NCBI RefSeq assembly: GCF_002234675.1
Contig: NC_019868.2
Span: 26,798,293-26,862,292, forward strand
DNA: 64,000 bases
Direction: 5' to 3'
Origin: Oryzias latipes
Lineage: Eukaryota > Chordata > Actinopteri > Beloniformes > Adrianichthyidae
Shown: one piece after another, positions 35,816 to 48,700 of the stretch
Position numbering within the stretch: position 1 is the stretch's first letter
Layout: every line of letters begins with the position of its first letter
Translations under genes and position numbers: made by a program
Notes under the pieces: generated by a model
Told to the model about the DNA's origin: nothing
What the model saw: only the letters and a program-made list of their open reading frames with translations
The model's database searches: none

Positions 35816-36665
35816 TCAGGTCTGTTCCGTCTTTGTCCATCTGAGTCTGGTTTGACGACGCGCCGCGTGCCAGGCCGGCGTGCTAACGCGCTCCACATGT
35901 GGAATGCGACCTGCAGGCTCAGAACATTCTTTGCTCCGGTTCCAGATTTTCTGAACGGTTGGTCGAGGTCGATTCCCAGCTGGGCTGCAAGAGTCATTTA
36001 GGAAAAAAAAGAAAGAAGAGCAGCTCTGTGCAAGATGCTTCTGATTCAATATCCAAGTCTGCACATCACCGGTTTTGATTTTTTTATTTATTACACCAAC
36101 TAAACAGCAGATTTTATACAAGACTTTATTGATTGCATATTTCAAACAGGGTTGGTACATCAAAACGAGGTTCTCTCAGGTGACGCCCCTGACGTACACA
36201 AACCTGGTTCCTGAGCCTAAAGTCGTGGAGCTGAAAGTCACAGGTGAGACACGAGCACAGAGCAAACTGGTCCCTTTGTCAGAGGAATAAATAGGGAAGT
36301 GAAATGTTTGAGGCCCAACCTTTAAAAGAAAAAAACAAAGAAATTCTGAACGTGTGGATGAGCGTGGTGATAAAAATGTCTGTTATTCCTGTGACAAATG
36401 TTCCTGAAATCCAAACATTCTTCAGGTTTTTAGAATGAAAAAAAAACAGCCTGAACCGCGCCGACGTCTGCAGGACGCAGGGGAACCCACCAGAACACAT
36501 GCATGTGCGTGCGTGTGCACGTGTTCCGAGCATCGGGACACGCAAACCTCTGAACACATCTACATAACAAAATAGAGTTTCGTAGAAAAATCGCTGAACA
36601 ATACCTCAAAGGCAAAAATCAAGTGCTTCTGTGCAACATTTTTCCACAGTGGACAAAGGTGTCAG
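35816..36665. other. Unassigned sequence between the repeat cluster and mtus1
   Basis: A GC-rich block at 35820-35990 has a minus-strand open frame behind an acceptor-like pyrimidine tract and CAG (about 36010-35990), but its sequence is not recognised. On the plus strand 36182-36242 is open, preceded by CTCTCAG and followed by ACAG|GTGAGA, so it looks like a short exon with no known gene. Neither can be assigned. Confidence 0.4.
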
Positions 36666-36671
36666 TTTATT
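36666..36671 (-). promoter_or_regulatory. Candidate mtus1 polyadenylation signal
   Basis: Read on the minus strand this is AATAAA, only 32 bp after the mtus1 stop codon. That would make an unusually short 3' UTR. A further AATAAA cluster on this strand near 36078-36092 is an alternative. Confidence 0.35.
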
Positions 36672-36702
36672 TGACCTTTAAGGCTCCGTGGACCGCCGCC
36701 CG

Positions 36703-39700
36703 CTATCTGGGGGAGAGGGGGGGGCTGGAGAAGAGGCCCGAGTTGCGAGGCGACTGAAGGCAGAAGGAGCCGGGCGGCGAGGAGGGGGACGTCCTGCGGG
36801 GGCTGCTGGGGTCCCCGTTGTGCAGCTTCCAGAGCAGCTCCTCCTTCTCCATGGACAGGCGCTTGTTCACCTTGGACTCCTTGGACAGCGACTCCTGCAG
36901 GACGGCCTGCTCCGTGGACAGCTGCCTGTGGAGCGGCAGCACAGCAGGCCCGTTACGGCGTTTCCAGGATGGATTATGGGTAATTTTCTTTAGGAAACAA
37001 ACGTCTAAGAATAGCATTTCTGGAAAGCACTTTTCAAATGTTTCTGAAATCTCATTCAGGCGTTTATAAAAAAAATGTTATGGTTAAAACCTTTTTAAAA
37101 AAAGCCACTACAATGAAAAGCTGTTCTTAACTTTTGTGTTTGCTGCTATAGACGTTTTTAAGCCCACCGTATGTTCAAAGCGCACGGCCATCAAACACGC
37201 GTTGAAAGTTAAACGAGTTGACCAATCAGGGAGTCTTGGTCCTGATGTCCTGGTAGCTTTTTCTTGTTTTTTGTTTTAAATCACAGAAGTTCCAAGCTTT
37301 TGAAAATTGATCATAGAGGAAAAATGAATCAATGTGGTTTGTGCCCGGCTGGAAATCAATGGTTGTGTCCGAATTCCCTCACTACTCACCATCTAGTGCA
37401 ATATAAAGTGAGTTCGCCATTTTCTAGTGCTGTCTGAATCTACATTTCCAAAATTGAGTGTCCTGGAAATTTCCCAGAAGTCTCTGCGAAAAACAAGTGT
37501 GCATCGATGCTCACTAGATCGTGAATATAGACCACAATGCATTGCGTCAGACCATTTTTTGCCAAAAAGCATGGTGTCCGAATTCTTTAAAACCAAGGGC
37601 ACTAGATAGTTTTGTAGTAGTTAGGGGTTAGGGCGGGAATTCGGACACAGCCTATGACTCCAAATCTTTCATAAATCAGAATAGAGCTGTGAGAGAAAGA
37701 CATTGGAGTCAGATTTTCAATGCTTCCACATTTTTCACCCCCAGCTGCGAGTACCTGTGCTAGTATCAGTAGTGACAGTCCAGAGTGAACGCCGTAGGCT
37801 AAAAGCATTTAGCGCGTTCTTGAACGTGCGTCGCATGTGAGCGGCGCTTCCTCTGCCTTCCTGTCAGTAGCAAAAACTGACACACACATGCAGAAAGTCT
37901 TATCCGAGTACAAGTCGCACCCCGGACAAACCATGAGGAAAAAAAAAACCTGCAACTTATACGCCGAAAATAAAGGGAAGGGAAGAGGGGAGGGGTTGCT
38001 CCACCTCAACAATTCAGAGGTGAATTTCTATGACCTCTTGCTGCTCTGCAGAAACTATAATATGTTAGGTTGACTAGAAAATAACACTATTATAATATAA
38101 AAGACCACTGGAAACACTTTTACAAAAGTGAAAAAGATGTTGAGAGTGGGGATTTAAACCATACATTTAACAAAAATCTCTATTCCTTGGATACGTGTCA
38201 ATCTCAGGCTGCTTTGTTCTTACTTTTGTTTTATTCTTTTTTTTCCCCTGTGATTAAAAAAACCTTCTCCAACTGTTAAAACAAAAACGCTTTTTATTTT
38301 AACCTCTCTACTAAAATAGCGCAGATGAATGATCATCCTCCATGATTCTGGAGGGTTCATACCGAGACAGAGCAGCATGTCTTTCCATTCGAGCCTTCAG
38401 GTCTTCGTTCTCCTGCTGGGCCTTCTTTAGGCTCTCGTCCAGCTTGACGTTTCTCTCCGTCTGTCGCAGAGAAACCATCAAGCAGTGAAGCAGCAACAAA
38501 CAAACCCACATTCAAACTCCAGATTTCTTTGGGACCACATTCTGACCAGCTTTTCAAAGTCCACCAGTTTTTTCTCCTGCTGGTGGAGCTGCTCGGTTTT
38601 CATATCCAGGACAACTTTGAGGCTCTCCAGCTCCTGCTCCAGATACAGGATGTGCGAGTCCTTCTGCACAACACAACACTCAGTCAACACAATTGCGTTA
38701 CCTGTAGTGCCCCGCTGTGCAGAGACCAAAAGATGAAGAGGAGGGACTGCTTCGTCTTAAAGCGGCACTTCAGCCGAATTCAACTCCACGTAGGGGGGGC
38801 AGCGTTCCCACTGACCCCTCCCTCTGTGGCTTAGATTAAAACTTTATTGATTTAAGACTTTATTGATCCTGAGGGGAAATTGCATTGCTGTCCATTAGTC
38901 CCACTTAATAAAAAGCACAAAAATGAAACTAAAAAGCAACAAGAATCATTAAAGTTGTATTGAAAAATAAAAAACTGCATAAAAAGTGCTTTAATAAAGT
39001 GAGTTGCCACACAAACGGCACCAGAATCCAGGGGGGGGGGGGGGGGGGGGGGGGCACGCTTTGGTACCTGACTGGTTTCAGCCAGCTCTCTCCTCCTCTG
39101 CTGCTCCACCTCCAGCTTCTTGGTGAGCAGAGCTTTCTCCTCCGTCAGCTCCTGAACCTGTTTCTGTTCATACAAACACAGAAACAGAAATGTTTTCTTC
39201 TCTTTGAGAAAATAAACAAAAAAACATTGAATAAAACACAGCTTACTCACAAACAGAGCAACTTCAGCATCTTTGAAGGACTTGTCCAGAGTCTGCAGCT
39301 CCTGGCTGTGTGTCTTCCTGAGCTCTGAAACATTGACGTTTCCGTAAGGCGTCAAGAGTCACGAGGGGGCGGGGCTACACGTGTGACCGATCTCACCTTC
39401 TAGCGTCTTCTCCTGCTGCTGTCGAACGGCCTGCAGCTGCTGCACGTGCGCGCTCTCCAGCTCCAGCTTCACAGCTTCATGATGGGCTCTCAGCTCGTCA
39501 ATCTGTAAATAACAAAAGCAATAATGTCTTTTTGTTTGTTACTATCAGTAGGAGAAGCGTGTGAGCGTTTGACAGAAACACTCCTGTTTTCGGTTTTTAT
39601 TTAGTGCCATTTTACATAATATAAATAACGCATAAATGTGATAAAAATATATTTAGTTCAGAGAAACACTATCTATAGTCGTCTCTTGACATATAACAGT

Positions 39701-42700
39701 TCACCCGTTGTGGGACCACTTTATAATCACACAAATGTGAGTTTTCTACATGTATGTTTGTGTCCATTTCACAGCATCGTCGAGGAAAGCAGACAGACTG
39801 AGGAGCCTAACGAAGCTACACCTGCTGCTGCGCGAGCGTCCGATGCTTGGCGGCCTCCTCCTGGTGGCGGAGGTGGACGTCGTCCCGCTCTGCCTGGTAA
39901 AAGGCCTGCAGCTTCTGCTCCAGCTCCAGCAGCTCCTTCTGGTGCTGGTTCTGCAGTTTGTGCAGGGCGTCCTCCAGGCCGGCACGCAGCTCCTCCTTCT
40001 CCTTCTCCAGGCGGTCACATGAGGCCACAGAACCGACTGTGCAAAAAACACAAAACAAACGCTGAAAACAGACAAAGAAGAAACGGGAACTTTGGTTTGG
40101 GAAATCCAGTCGTTCTGATAAAAGTCTCTAGAAAAAGATGGAAACTGGAGAAGCACTTATGGAAAAACAGTCACAATAAGACTAAACCATAACGAGGTTT
40201 CAAATTGGAAATCTTTTTTTGTGGTTTGTTTTCTACGACTCAAAGGTTATTTTCTGCCCTGCAGAGAGAGTCATGAATGAAAATAAATTATCTCCAATCA
40301 TTTGACTCCAATTCTGTACAAAAGAAGCTTCATAATTCAGGAAGAAAAAGGTCAAGACTTTGTCTGAGAAACTGAAGTTTAGAGCATTGAAACGTGAATG
40401 TTAAAGGGAATCAGTTCAGATGTTTTAAGGGCTTTCGGGTTTTTCCTTTAAACTGTATAAATGAGTAAGAACCAGGGAAGCAAAATATTTCAAAATAAGA
40501 GTTCAACAATCCACAATCTGACAACGGTTGCCATGGTAACATCAGGAACATCTATTAAAAGACCCACTCTGATGACAATGGTGGGACTTAAAAAAATGTG
40601 GCTTGAACCGCAAAAAATACAGACTCAAACGTTAAGTTTAAGTGATTTTAACAAAGAAAACGGGTTTAAAAAGTTCAGCAAAAGAAATGGGATCTAAAGT
40701 ATTTGGTTCTAAAGTTAACAGGGAGAAGTTTACGTCACAGCAAACAAAACATTTGGCTTTTACAGTCAGGTGGTTGTTTAACCCTTTAACAGGAACAAAG
40801 TAAATCACTTCTCTGTAAAAACACTAAGAAAGCAAACGCATGAGGACAGACATAACACCGACGCCTCTGTGGGTTCAGACAGGCTCCACTGCCCGACATA
40901 AGGTTTATTTGAGGTCGCTGACGGCGCCGGAGCGCTCGCCCTATAAGAGCAGTCATGTGGGAATCTGGAGGATGTGACAGAGGGAGGAGCCGCCCAGAAA
41001 CGGCTGTATGAACACGAGGCTTATTTGAGTTACAGGCCAGTTCAGATAGACTGGCTATACTCTTCTAAAGAGCATTTTGGGTAAATGATATAAGCTTTAA
41101 ATTGAACTCAGAGGGGATGAGCATGTTCTGTGGAGGTGCAGGACTCACCCAGCTCCTGTCGAAGGTGGAGCTGCTCCTGGAGGAGCTCCCTGCACTGCCG
41201 GCTCGCTTCATCTCGCTGCAGAGACAAACAAGCTCCTCACAGTCCCAGTAGCATCACACTAACAAGTCTAAATAAGTCATTCATTGTTATAAAAAGAGCA
41301 TTTTAAGGAGATGACGAGAGATGATAAGTTCTTAGTGTTTCCAGCTTCTCTCAGCTCAGCCTCACAGTTAAGTTTGGATGTCAAGAGCTCCCGCTTCACT
41401 ACAAATGACGACTTCTGTGAGCGTGCTGGTTCAAATCCACACTCCAAGCAGACAGACAGACAGACAGACAGAATGACATGACAGAGCAGGCCAACGACAG
41501 CAGAGCCATCAAGTTTACGTCCTCCATCCTCCCGATCTGCTGGAATTGAGTCAAGACAGACGACCGTTACCCGTTGTGCAGCGTGAGGAGCATTAAGGCA
41601 CAGTCTGCTGCCAGAGCAGCCCATGGTCCAGCATCAGTGTGAGCTCCGGGTGCTGGAGCCCCCCCCCCCCCAGTAGTAGCTATGGAGACCCAGTCATCCA
41701 GAACGAAACAGTGGTCCACATGGAGAGGCGCTTCCTGCTGCGATTATGTCTGAGGCAGGACTGAAAAAGCCGCTTCTCAGGCAGGACTGAGCGGCTGCAG
41801 GGCGCTTTACCGTACTGCTTCTAAAAAAAAGAGGCTAAGGAGGAGGGTTTGAGCGCAGCCTCCCCGCCGCAGAGGAGCGGCCACTTTAAGAGGGAAGTGT
41901 GGGCGCAGCGGAGTGACATCAGCCTGATGCAGGACTGCTCACTGACCCACCCAGAGGAGTTCCAGGATTACAAACCCCCACACTTCATCTCCACCTTCTG
42001 AGGTCCTTCCAAAAACACAGAGCTCAGTCACAGTGTCCACATGCGGAAGACGTGTTGACTGTGCATTTTTAAACCCATCACATGACTCCATTTCTGCTTC
42101 ACACTTTCAGAAGACACACGTTTGTAAAATGGAAACACACACACACATCTATCTTATCTGCACACCAGACACAGATGGAGGATTTAAGGTCAAGTACTGC
42201 TTTAGGATATCTAAATATTTATAGTTAACCTTTTACCCCCCCAGTTACACAAGAGCAGCACAGGATCCCAAAAACAGCCCTCAGGCTGCCCCAACATGTA
42301 TGACTAAAAATCTAAAAAGACAGAGAGATTGGGTCTTAAGCAGCTAAAGTAATAATAAATGTATAAACTTGACGGATATGTTTTATTATTAGTCTTGTTT
42401 TAAAGATCCACTCCAATTCAAATGGTGCTTTTGTTGTTTTTAACTTGTTCTTGTGGCATTTTCCCGATAAATGGAGGAGATATTAAAGGACGTTAATTTC
42501 TGATGAACTGCTGCCGCTCTGCAGAAACTATGTCCTAGAAAACGACAGGTTTTTACATTTTGTCTAAAATTATAATTAAAAGACCACTGGGAACGCTTTT
42601 AAAATACAACCAAAATTAATCAGACACTTTAAGATACTTTATTCAAGGTAAATTCCTGTTTTTATAGACTGATGCAGCTTTTATTAGTTGAAAATTATTG

Positions 42701-45700
42701 TTTTTTTCCCATGACAGAAATAGTGAACTATTCATTATTTTTAAATAAAAAAGTGGTACATTTTCTGTTTTTTAATGACTGAATTAATGATGCACTGACT
42801 TTTTAAATGTTGTTGCAGATGCGACAATGACAAAGAAAGGATCGACTCGCTTTAACAATGTTCATTTTCAGATGTGAGTTTAAAGTTTGTGTCCTTTAAA
42901 CTGAGTTGAACAAGAGACATATACATAAATATATCTATATATGAAGCCCTCAGGGGTTGTAAAAAAAATGATCCTCTAAATATAGAACAACACATGATAG
43001 AAGAGTGACGTCAAAACGCTATTTTCTACTGATCACATTCTAGTTTACTGAAAATAAAACGCTCAGCTAAGAACGACAGAAGTTGGTTTAAAAAATGCCG
43101 CCTTCCTGGACTCCAAACGGTTTTTGGTTTACAGATAAAGACGCTCCGTCCATCCAGACCGTTTGACTGCTGTTCTCAACCATGTCGGGCCGCCAGCTGG
43201 CACATTCTCACACCACCAGGACAAGCCTCAGCTTTCTTATCTCCCCTCCATGAGTGGCCAACTGATTCCCGGCTGCCTCTCATGATGGCAGGCATGCGCA
43301 TTAACACCGGCAGCTCTGTGCATCCAACCCCACAGAGGCCAAAACGCAGGTAATGCAACCGAGTGTCGCCGTATCGACTGACAGCTGTTAAAAATAATAG
43401 CGGGCATGAAATAGTTAAAGCCCACTCAGTGGGAGGAGGAGGAGGAGGTGGCGGCGGCGGCAGCTGCTTTTCTGCCAGTGGAACAAGCGTGTTTTTAATA
43501 TTTGGTAATGCGTTTGGTTTCACAACCCAGCTGCTCAAGCAGAAGAATATGAGTCAAACGTCAGTGACTCAAACCTGGGCCTCTCACAGCCGAAGCAATC
43601 GCTCTTAAAATAAAGCATTGCCACAGATTCTGTTCCAAATGTGTTGTGCAGGAATGAGCTGGAGATAATCAACCAGGAGGGGGGGGGGGGGGGGTCACAT
43701 GTTTTAGATGACAGTCAGGTGGATTTGATCTGCTCGTTCACAGCCTGCGGTGAAGTGTGGCCTCGGTGGAAGAGAGTCTCACTGGAATGAGCGGATTTCT
43801 GATGTCACTCAGCGAGCGAAGAGTCCGTGTTGATCGGGTCACAGCAAACAAACACAAAGGTCACACTCCTCTAGATGAAGCAGCGGCGCTTCTAGTACAC
43901 AACTGGTTAAATGCTATAAAGCCTTCAACCCATTGTTTTTCTGTTTCTCTTTCTTTATTCTAGTATCTTCCTCCATTTTTTGTTGCTTATCAATTATTCA
44001 ACTATTCAAATGTTTCAGATTTTTCCAGCTAATACTTTTGGTCCTTCAAATCCTTGAACTTTTCAAGATGTTCTAGGAATTTTGCCTCTATTGAAATCCA
44101 TGGGGAAGCCTTGGTGCAGAAGCTCGCTGGTTCGATACCCGACACTGGCATTTTTCGCAACAAATATATTTTTTGTTATCGTGCTGTTTTCAATTTATTT
44201 ATGGTCAATTTGGATCATTTCTTTATTTACACTTTAAGTTTCATTTTCATCCAGCCTTATAGCATTCAGGCCTGCATTTTCTTCTGGAGATGCAGCTCCT
44301 TCTAGTTTGTTTTGTTTTTGCAGAGCTAAAAAAACCAAAACAATATTTAGTAGTTTATGAAGAAGTGACGTAGAACGTCAATCGTAGAACCACATTCAAG
44401 CAGCAGCACATCTGCGTCTTTCATAAACAAAAGATTTGATTAAAACAGAAAGTCCTGAACTGCCCTTCCCCGTCACAGTCCGGGGCACAAAGCAGCTTCA
44501 TTCTGAGTTTTTTCCCCTGCAGAAGCCTGTGGCCTCAGTTTAATAGAGTTGCAGCACAGGGATGTTAAATGAAGAAACGGGAGCTCATGCAAACACATTC
44601 GCCTTCACTCCAACTTGGAGCTGAAACAAAACCTGGAACCTGATGGGACTTTACCCCAGTGCAGGTCCCTGCAGCCTAAAGCCTGGTCTGATCCTGGTTT
44701 CATGGAAAGTTAGAAGTCAAAGGAGATCAGCCAAAAGTTCAAAGAGAACGACTGAGACAGAGATGGACAAGTCTTTAGTGGAAAAGTACATGAACATTTA
44801 GAAAAGTCACAGGTCGCATGTTTCTGTTCTGTAAAATCTGTTAGCAGAACAAACAGAAACCAGATAAAAGGCGTTCATTTTCACAACTAGTTCCTTAGAG
44901 TTTCCTTTGTTTCTGTCTTGATTGTCATGTTATGACCGAGTGTTGATTGCATCTGTATAAATTCATGAAAAATGTTTGTAAATCAAAAGGATTACATTTT
45001 ACAGGAAGCTTAATTTTTTTTATTAACAGAAAAAAAAAGGCTTTTTATGGTCCGATGATTCAAAACAAATATCCAAAGCAACAAGTGCAAACAGAGTTTG
45101 ACGCCGTCTGTCCTAAAGAGCAGCACAGCTTTATGGGATTTCCAGAAATGAGACTTTTCTTACCTCAGCTAAGGTTTTCTGTAGGACGACGACCAGTGCT
45201 TGGAACCTTTGGTTACTGGCTGTGAGGAGTTGTTTAGGAGGACGGATGCTCTCGTTGTTCTGTTTGCTCTGGCGGACGCCGGCTTGCGGGACGCTCTGAG
45301 GTCCGGTCCTCGCGTTTGGTGGCGATGGCTGCAGCTGAGGGCGGCGGGAGCCGACCTTGGTTTTGTTCTTGTCCACTGCAAGAGGACACGAGTTAAATGT
45401 TGTGACAACACTGATCATCAGCAAACTTCCATCCATAACCACTGCAGACAAGGATTTCGCCCAAGCTGCTTCTGTCAGGTTAACAGGTAGAAAAAAAACC
45501 ACAAAACACAGAAACTTCTGGATTGTTTTGCTCTCTTCTTAATTAGACAGGATGAGACCTTCCAGCTGCTCCTGCAATACAACGATCCCTCCATTTCTTC
45601 ATTTCGTCTTGTGCTGGAAAAGCACAGGCAGCTCGTTACTGCTGTCGTTTTGATTTACATCAGCTTTATAAATAGATCTGTGATATGATAGGGACCATCG

Positions 45701-48700
45701 AGTCTGCCAGCGCAAAGAACATTGTCTCAAGGGTGAAACGTAACACAGAAAAATACAAGACTTTACTATTCATCACAACTTTGACTGGAAATCATTTCAT
45801 GTCAGAAAGTGAAATCTGAGCAGCATAAACACAAAGAAGAAGTGAGGCTTAATGAGCAAAAAGAAAAGAATTTTAAGAATATCTAAAGACCATTTCGCAT
45901 GAAAATCCTGTTTTTGTGGCATTTTTCTCATGATGGCAGACATTTATTCCGAAAATTTAACTTAAACTTGCACAAATTGTTGTGAATCAGGAGCAGCTGA
46001 AAAGATGCTGTTGGAAAAAGAGATTATTTGTTACATAGAAAGTATGCTGTGCGGGCCACAAACTCCCTGCTCCTCCATTCTGATGCATTGGCTTGTAGAC
46101 GACTAGATCCATGTACGTATTTGGAACAGAAGTCCTTCACTTTCCCTCTGACACTAAAAGAAAATAAGAAGGTTTAAACCAGAATTCTGGATAAAATATT
46201 CAACCAAATTCAAACAGACGAAACTTCACGAGATTCTCCAATGAAACGTTGCAACAGCCTCAACAAATCAACAAACTGACCAAGGAAAAAAACCAACAAC
46301 TGATGCTTTCATTTCAACAATGGGACCCAGTCTTACTAATACATGCGAAGCATGAAGTAAAGCTGTCAAAATGAGGTATAAAGTAAAGGATTTGCCCATG
46401 ATGTCATGGTTACCAACCTAATTTACACTTTTTACACATTTACATCTTTTCTAAAAAGCATCGACTCAAAAGTCTCTACTTATTCAGAGTTGTTGATATT
46501 TAATACCAACTAAAGGGCCTCAGGAAACACTAAACCAGGCTGCCTCCATCTGAAAGGAGTACATTTACCCGACACTGCCCTCTGCTGGCCATCACCGGCA
46601 TGAACCAAAGAATGCACGCAAGTTCAATTAAATGTTTGGAAAACATTTAAATAAAATACATTTGTGTTGTATGTATTCAATGAAACCTTTAAAAGTGTGT
46701 TAAATTTGTAAAAGAAAATAATAAAATAATGATTTTATATAAAATTTTAAAGGTTCATGCTGGACATTTAGCGCTAAAGTACAATAATGCTAAAAAAAAA
46801 AAACTATGACATTTGCACATTTGCGAACATATGAACATCAAGTCTGTCCTCGTCTTTGCAGTAACTTCACACAGTCTCACCTCCTTCAGCCACAGCTCCA
46901 TGGCAACAGAAGACCAACAGCTTTTTCCCCAAACGCTCAGATTGCGAGTGGAAAAACATGTTACTCTCCGTTTCATTCTTCCACCCACGCTTCATCTTTT
47001 ACTCTTCTGGGCAGCATGAAACACAGAGTGATTCAGGCTCTCAAAAGCATAGACTCCTTGGAGATATCACAACACAGCACAAAGCATGATGGGTAAGGGT
47101 GCTGGCTACAATCAAACACTTGTTGGGCTTTGTTGCCACAAATGTCAGTGGGAACCAATTCTGGTCAGTCTGATCAGCATTACAGAGCATGTGACTGACG
47201 GAAAGCAGCACAGAAGATGTGCTGTTATCTGCAAAAAAAGAAAAAGCAGCTTTCTGTGAATTCTTAAGTAAAAATAATTAATGATCTCACTTCACATCAA
47301 ATAATCAAGGTTAGAACCGCGGAAAGTTACTGTGATTTAAATGGGAATGCTTTTCTGCAAACAGGAGCATTATAGGTAAGAGTCAAACTCCCAAATTGTT
47401 AATTGTTTTTATATATGTTTTCCTTTAACTCAAAGATGGAGGTTTAGGTCAGCAAGGTGGATGAATGAAAGCTGAACTGACTGCTTTGCAATCTGTAAAC
47501 AACTCGTTCTAAAAATAGCTCCAGAAGCCACGGGCAGAAGGTCTCTGCTTCCAAAACGAAAAAAGCAGCGATGCCCTTCACTTAATTATTGAAGCACAGC
47601 GACCCACAAATTCAGCAGAGCTGCGTGACTAAAGTCGGCAAGATCCTGACTGGACTCACAAACCTGCTTGGAAAACCACGGTGTTCTTCCAGCATCCTGA
47701 AAAGCGCTGAATGTTTCGGAGCAAACCTTTGGCCGTCAGGCGAACGTGGATGTTTGACGGCGAGAGCTTCGGCGACCATAACATCTCAGAAATGCTTCAA
47801 AAAAAGCCGGTGTTCAAAAAAAGAATAAAAGACGGAAAACCAGTGAACTACAGCAGATGCTTCATGGTGGCTATGAAGGAGGCAGCGCACCCGTTTCCCC
47901 GCACTCTACAGCTCCAATAAGGATTGACTAAACAAAGTCAAACTGGTAAAAAGTCCAATGAGACCCCCCCACCCCTTAAACATTAGATGCCAAGTTCAAG
48001 ATGGCAGGTCTCCCAGATGATAATCTAGTCCCCAGCTGTAAGCATTACAAAACACACAGAAGGTCAAAGTCAGATAGATGCTAGTGGGGGGGGGCAGATA
48101 GAAAAATAGAGGGAAAAAAAATGTAAATCCTTAATCCCCCCCTATAAATCCACCCTTCAGTGATTTTCTCTCAGAGCGCACCAAAGAGGCATCTGTGAGC
48201 CTCACGATGGCATCGCTTTCGCAGGGCTGGGATGCAAGAGGGGGGAGGGAGGGGGGAGGAGTAAACGGCTCATTTCAGCCAATAGGAACTCAACCGTGTC
48301 TCTTGATTCTTCCAGTTCAAAGCATCTTCCTACAGTATCAACACAGAGGCTGTGTTTAAAGGCCTGATGCAAAAGAACACAAAGAGGAGAGACCTTTTTA
48401 CACCGAATATTAACGCGATCCTGCAGGGAAAGAAAAGTCCAACAAATGCCAAAGATAGACTTTTGTATAACTGTGGGAATACATAATAAATGGATTCATT
48501 ATTACACCGGTAATATTACGTTCCAACACAGAAAGACACTAAATAAAGAACAATTCTTACCACATTCACTTGGAGCTGGTCGAACGAACCGAGACACATT
48601 GTTCCTTTTCAAAGGACTGATTCCAGAATCGGAGGTTTTGTTGGTGGAAGCAGGAGACTTCAAAACTCCTGTTGGAACTGGGAGAAGCAGAAAAGGAGAG

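Noticed and set aside
39638-40192. 184-codon plus-strand open frame
   Set aside because: It is the shadow of the mtus1 coiled-coil exon at 39822-40036, extended by flanking intron.
44110-44150. B-box-like GGTTCGATACC, possible tRNA gene
   Set aside because: No matching A box or acceptor stem, so at most a SINE fragment.
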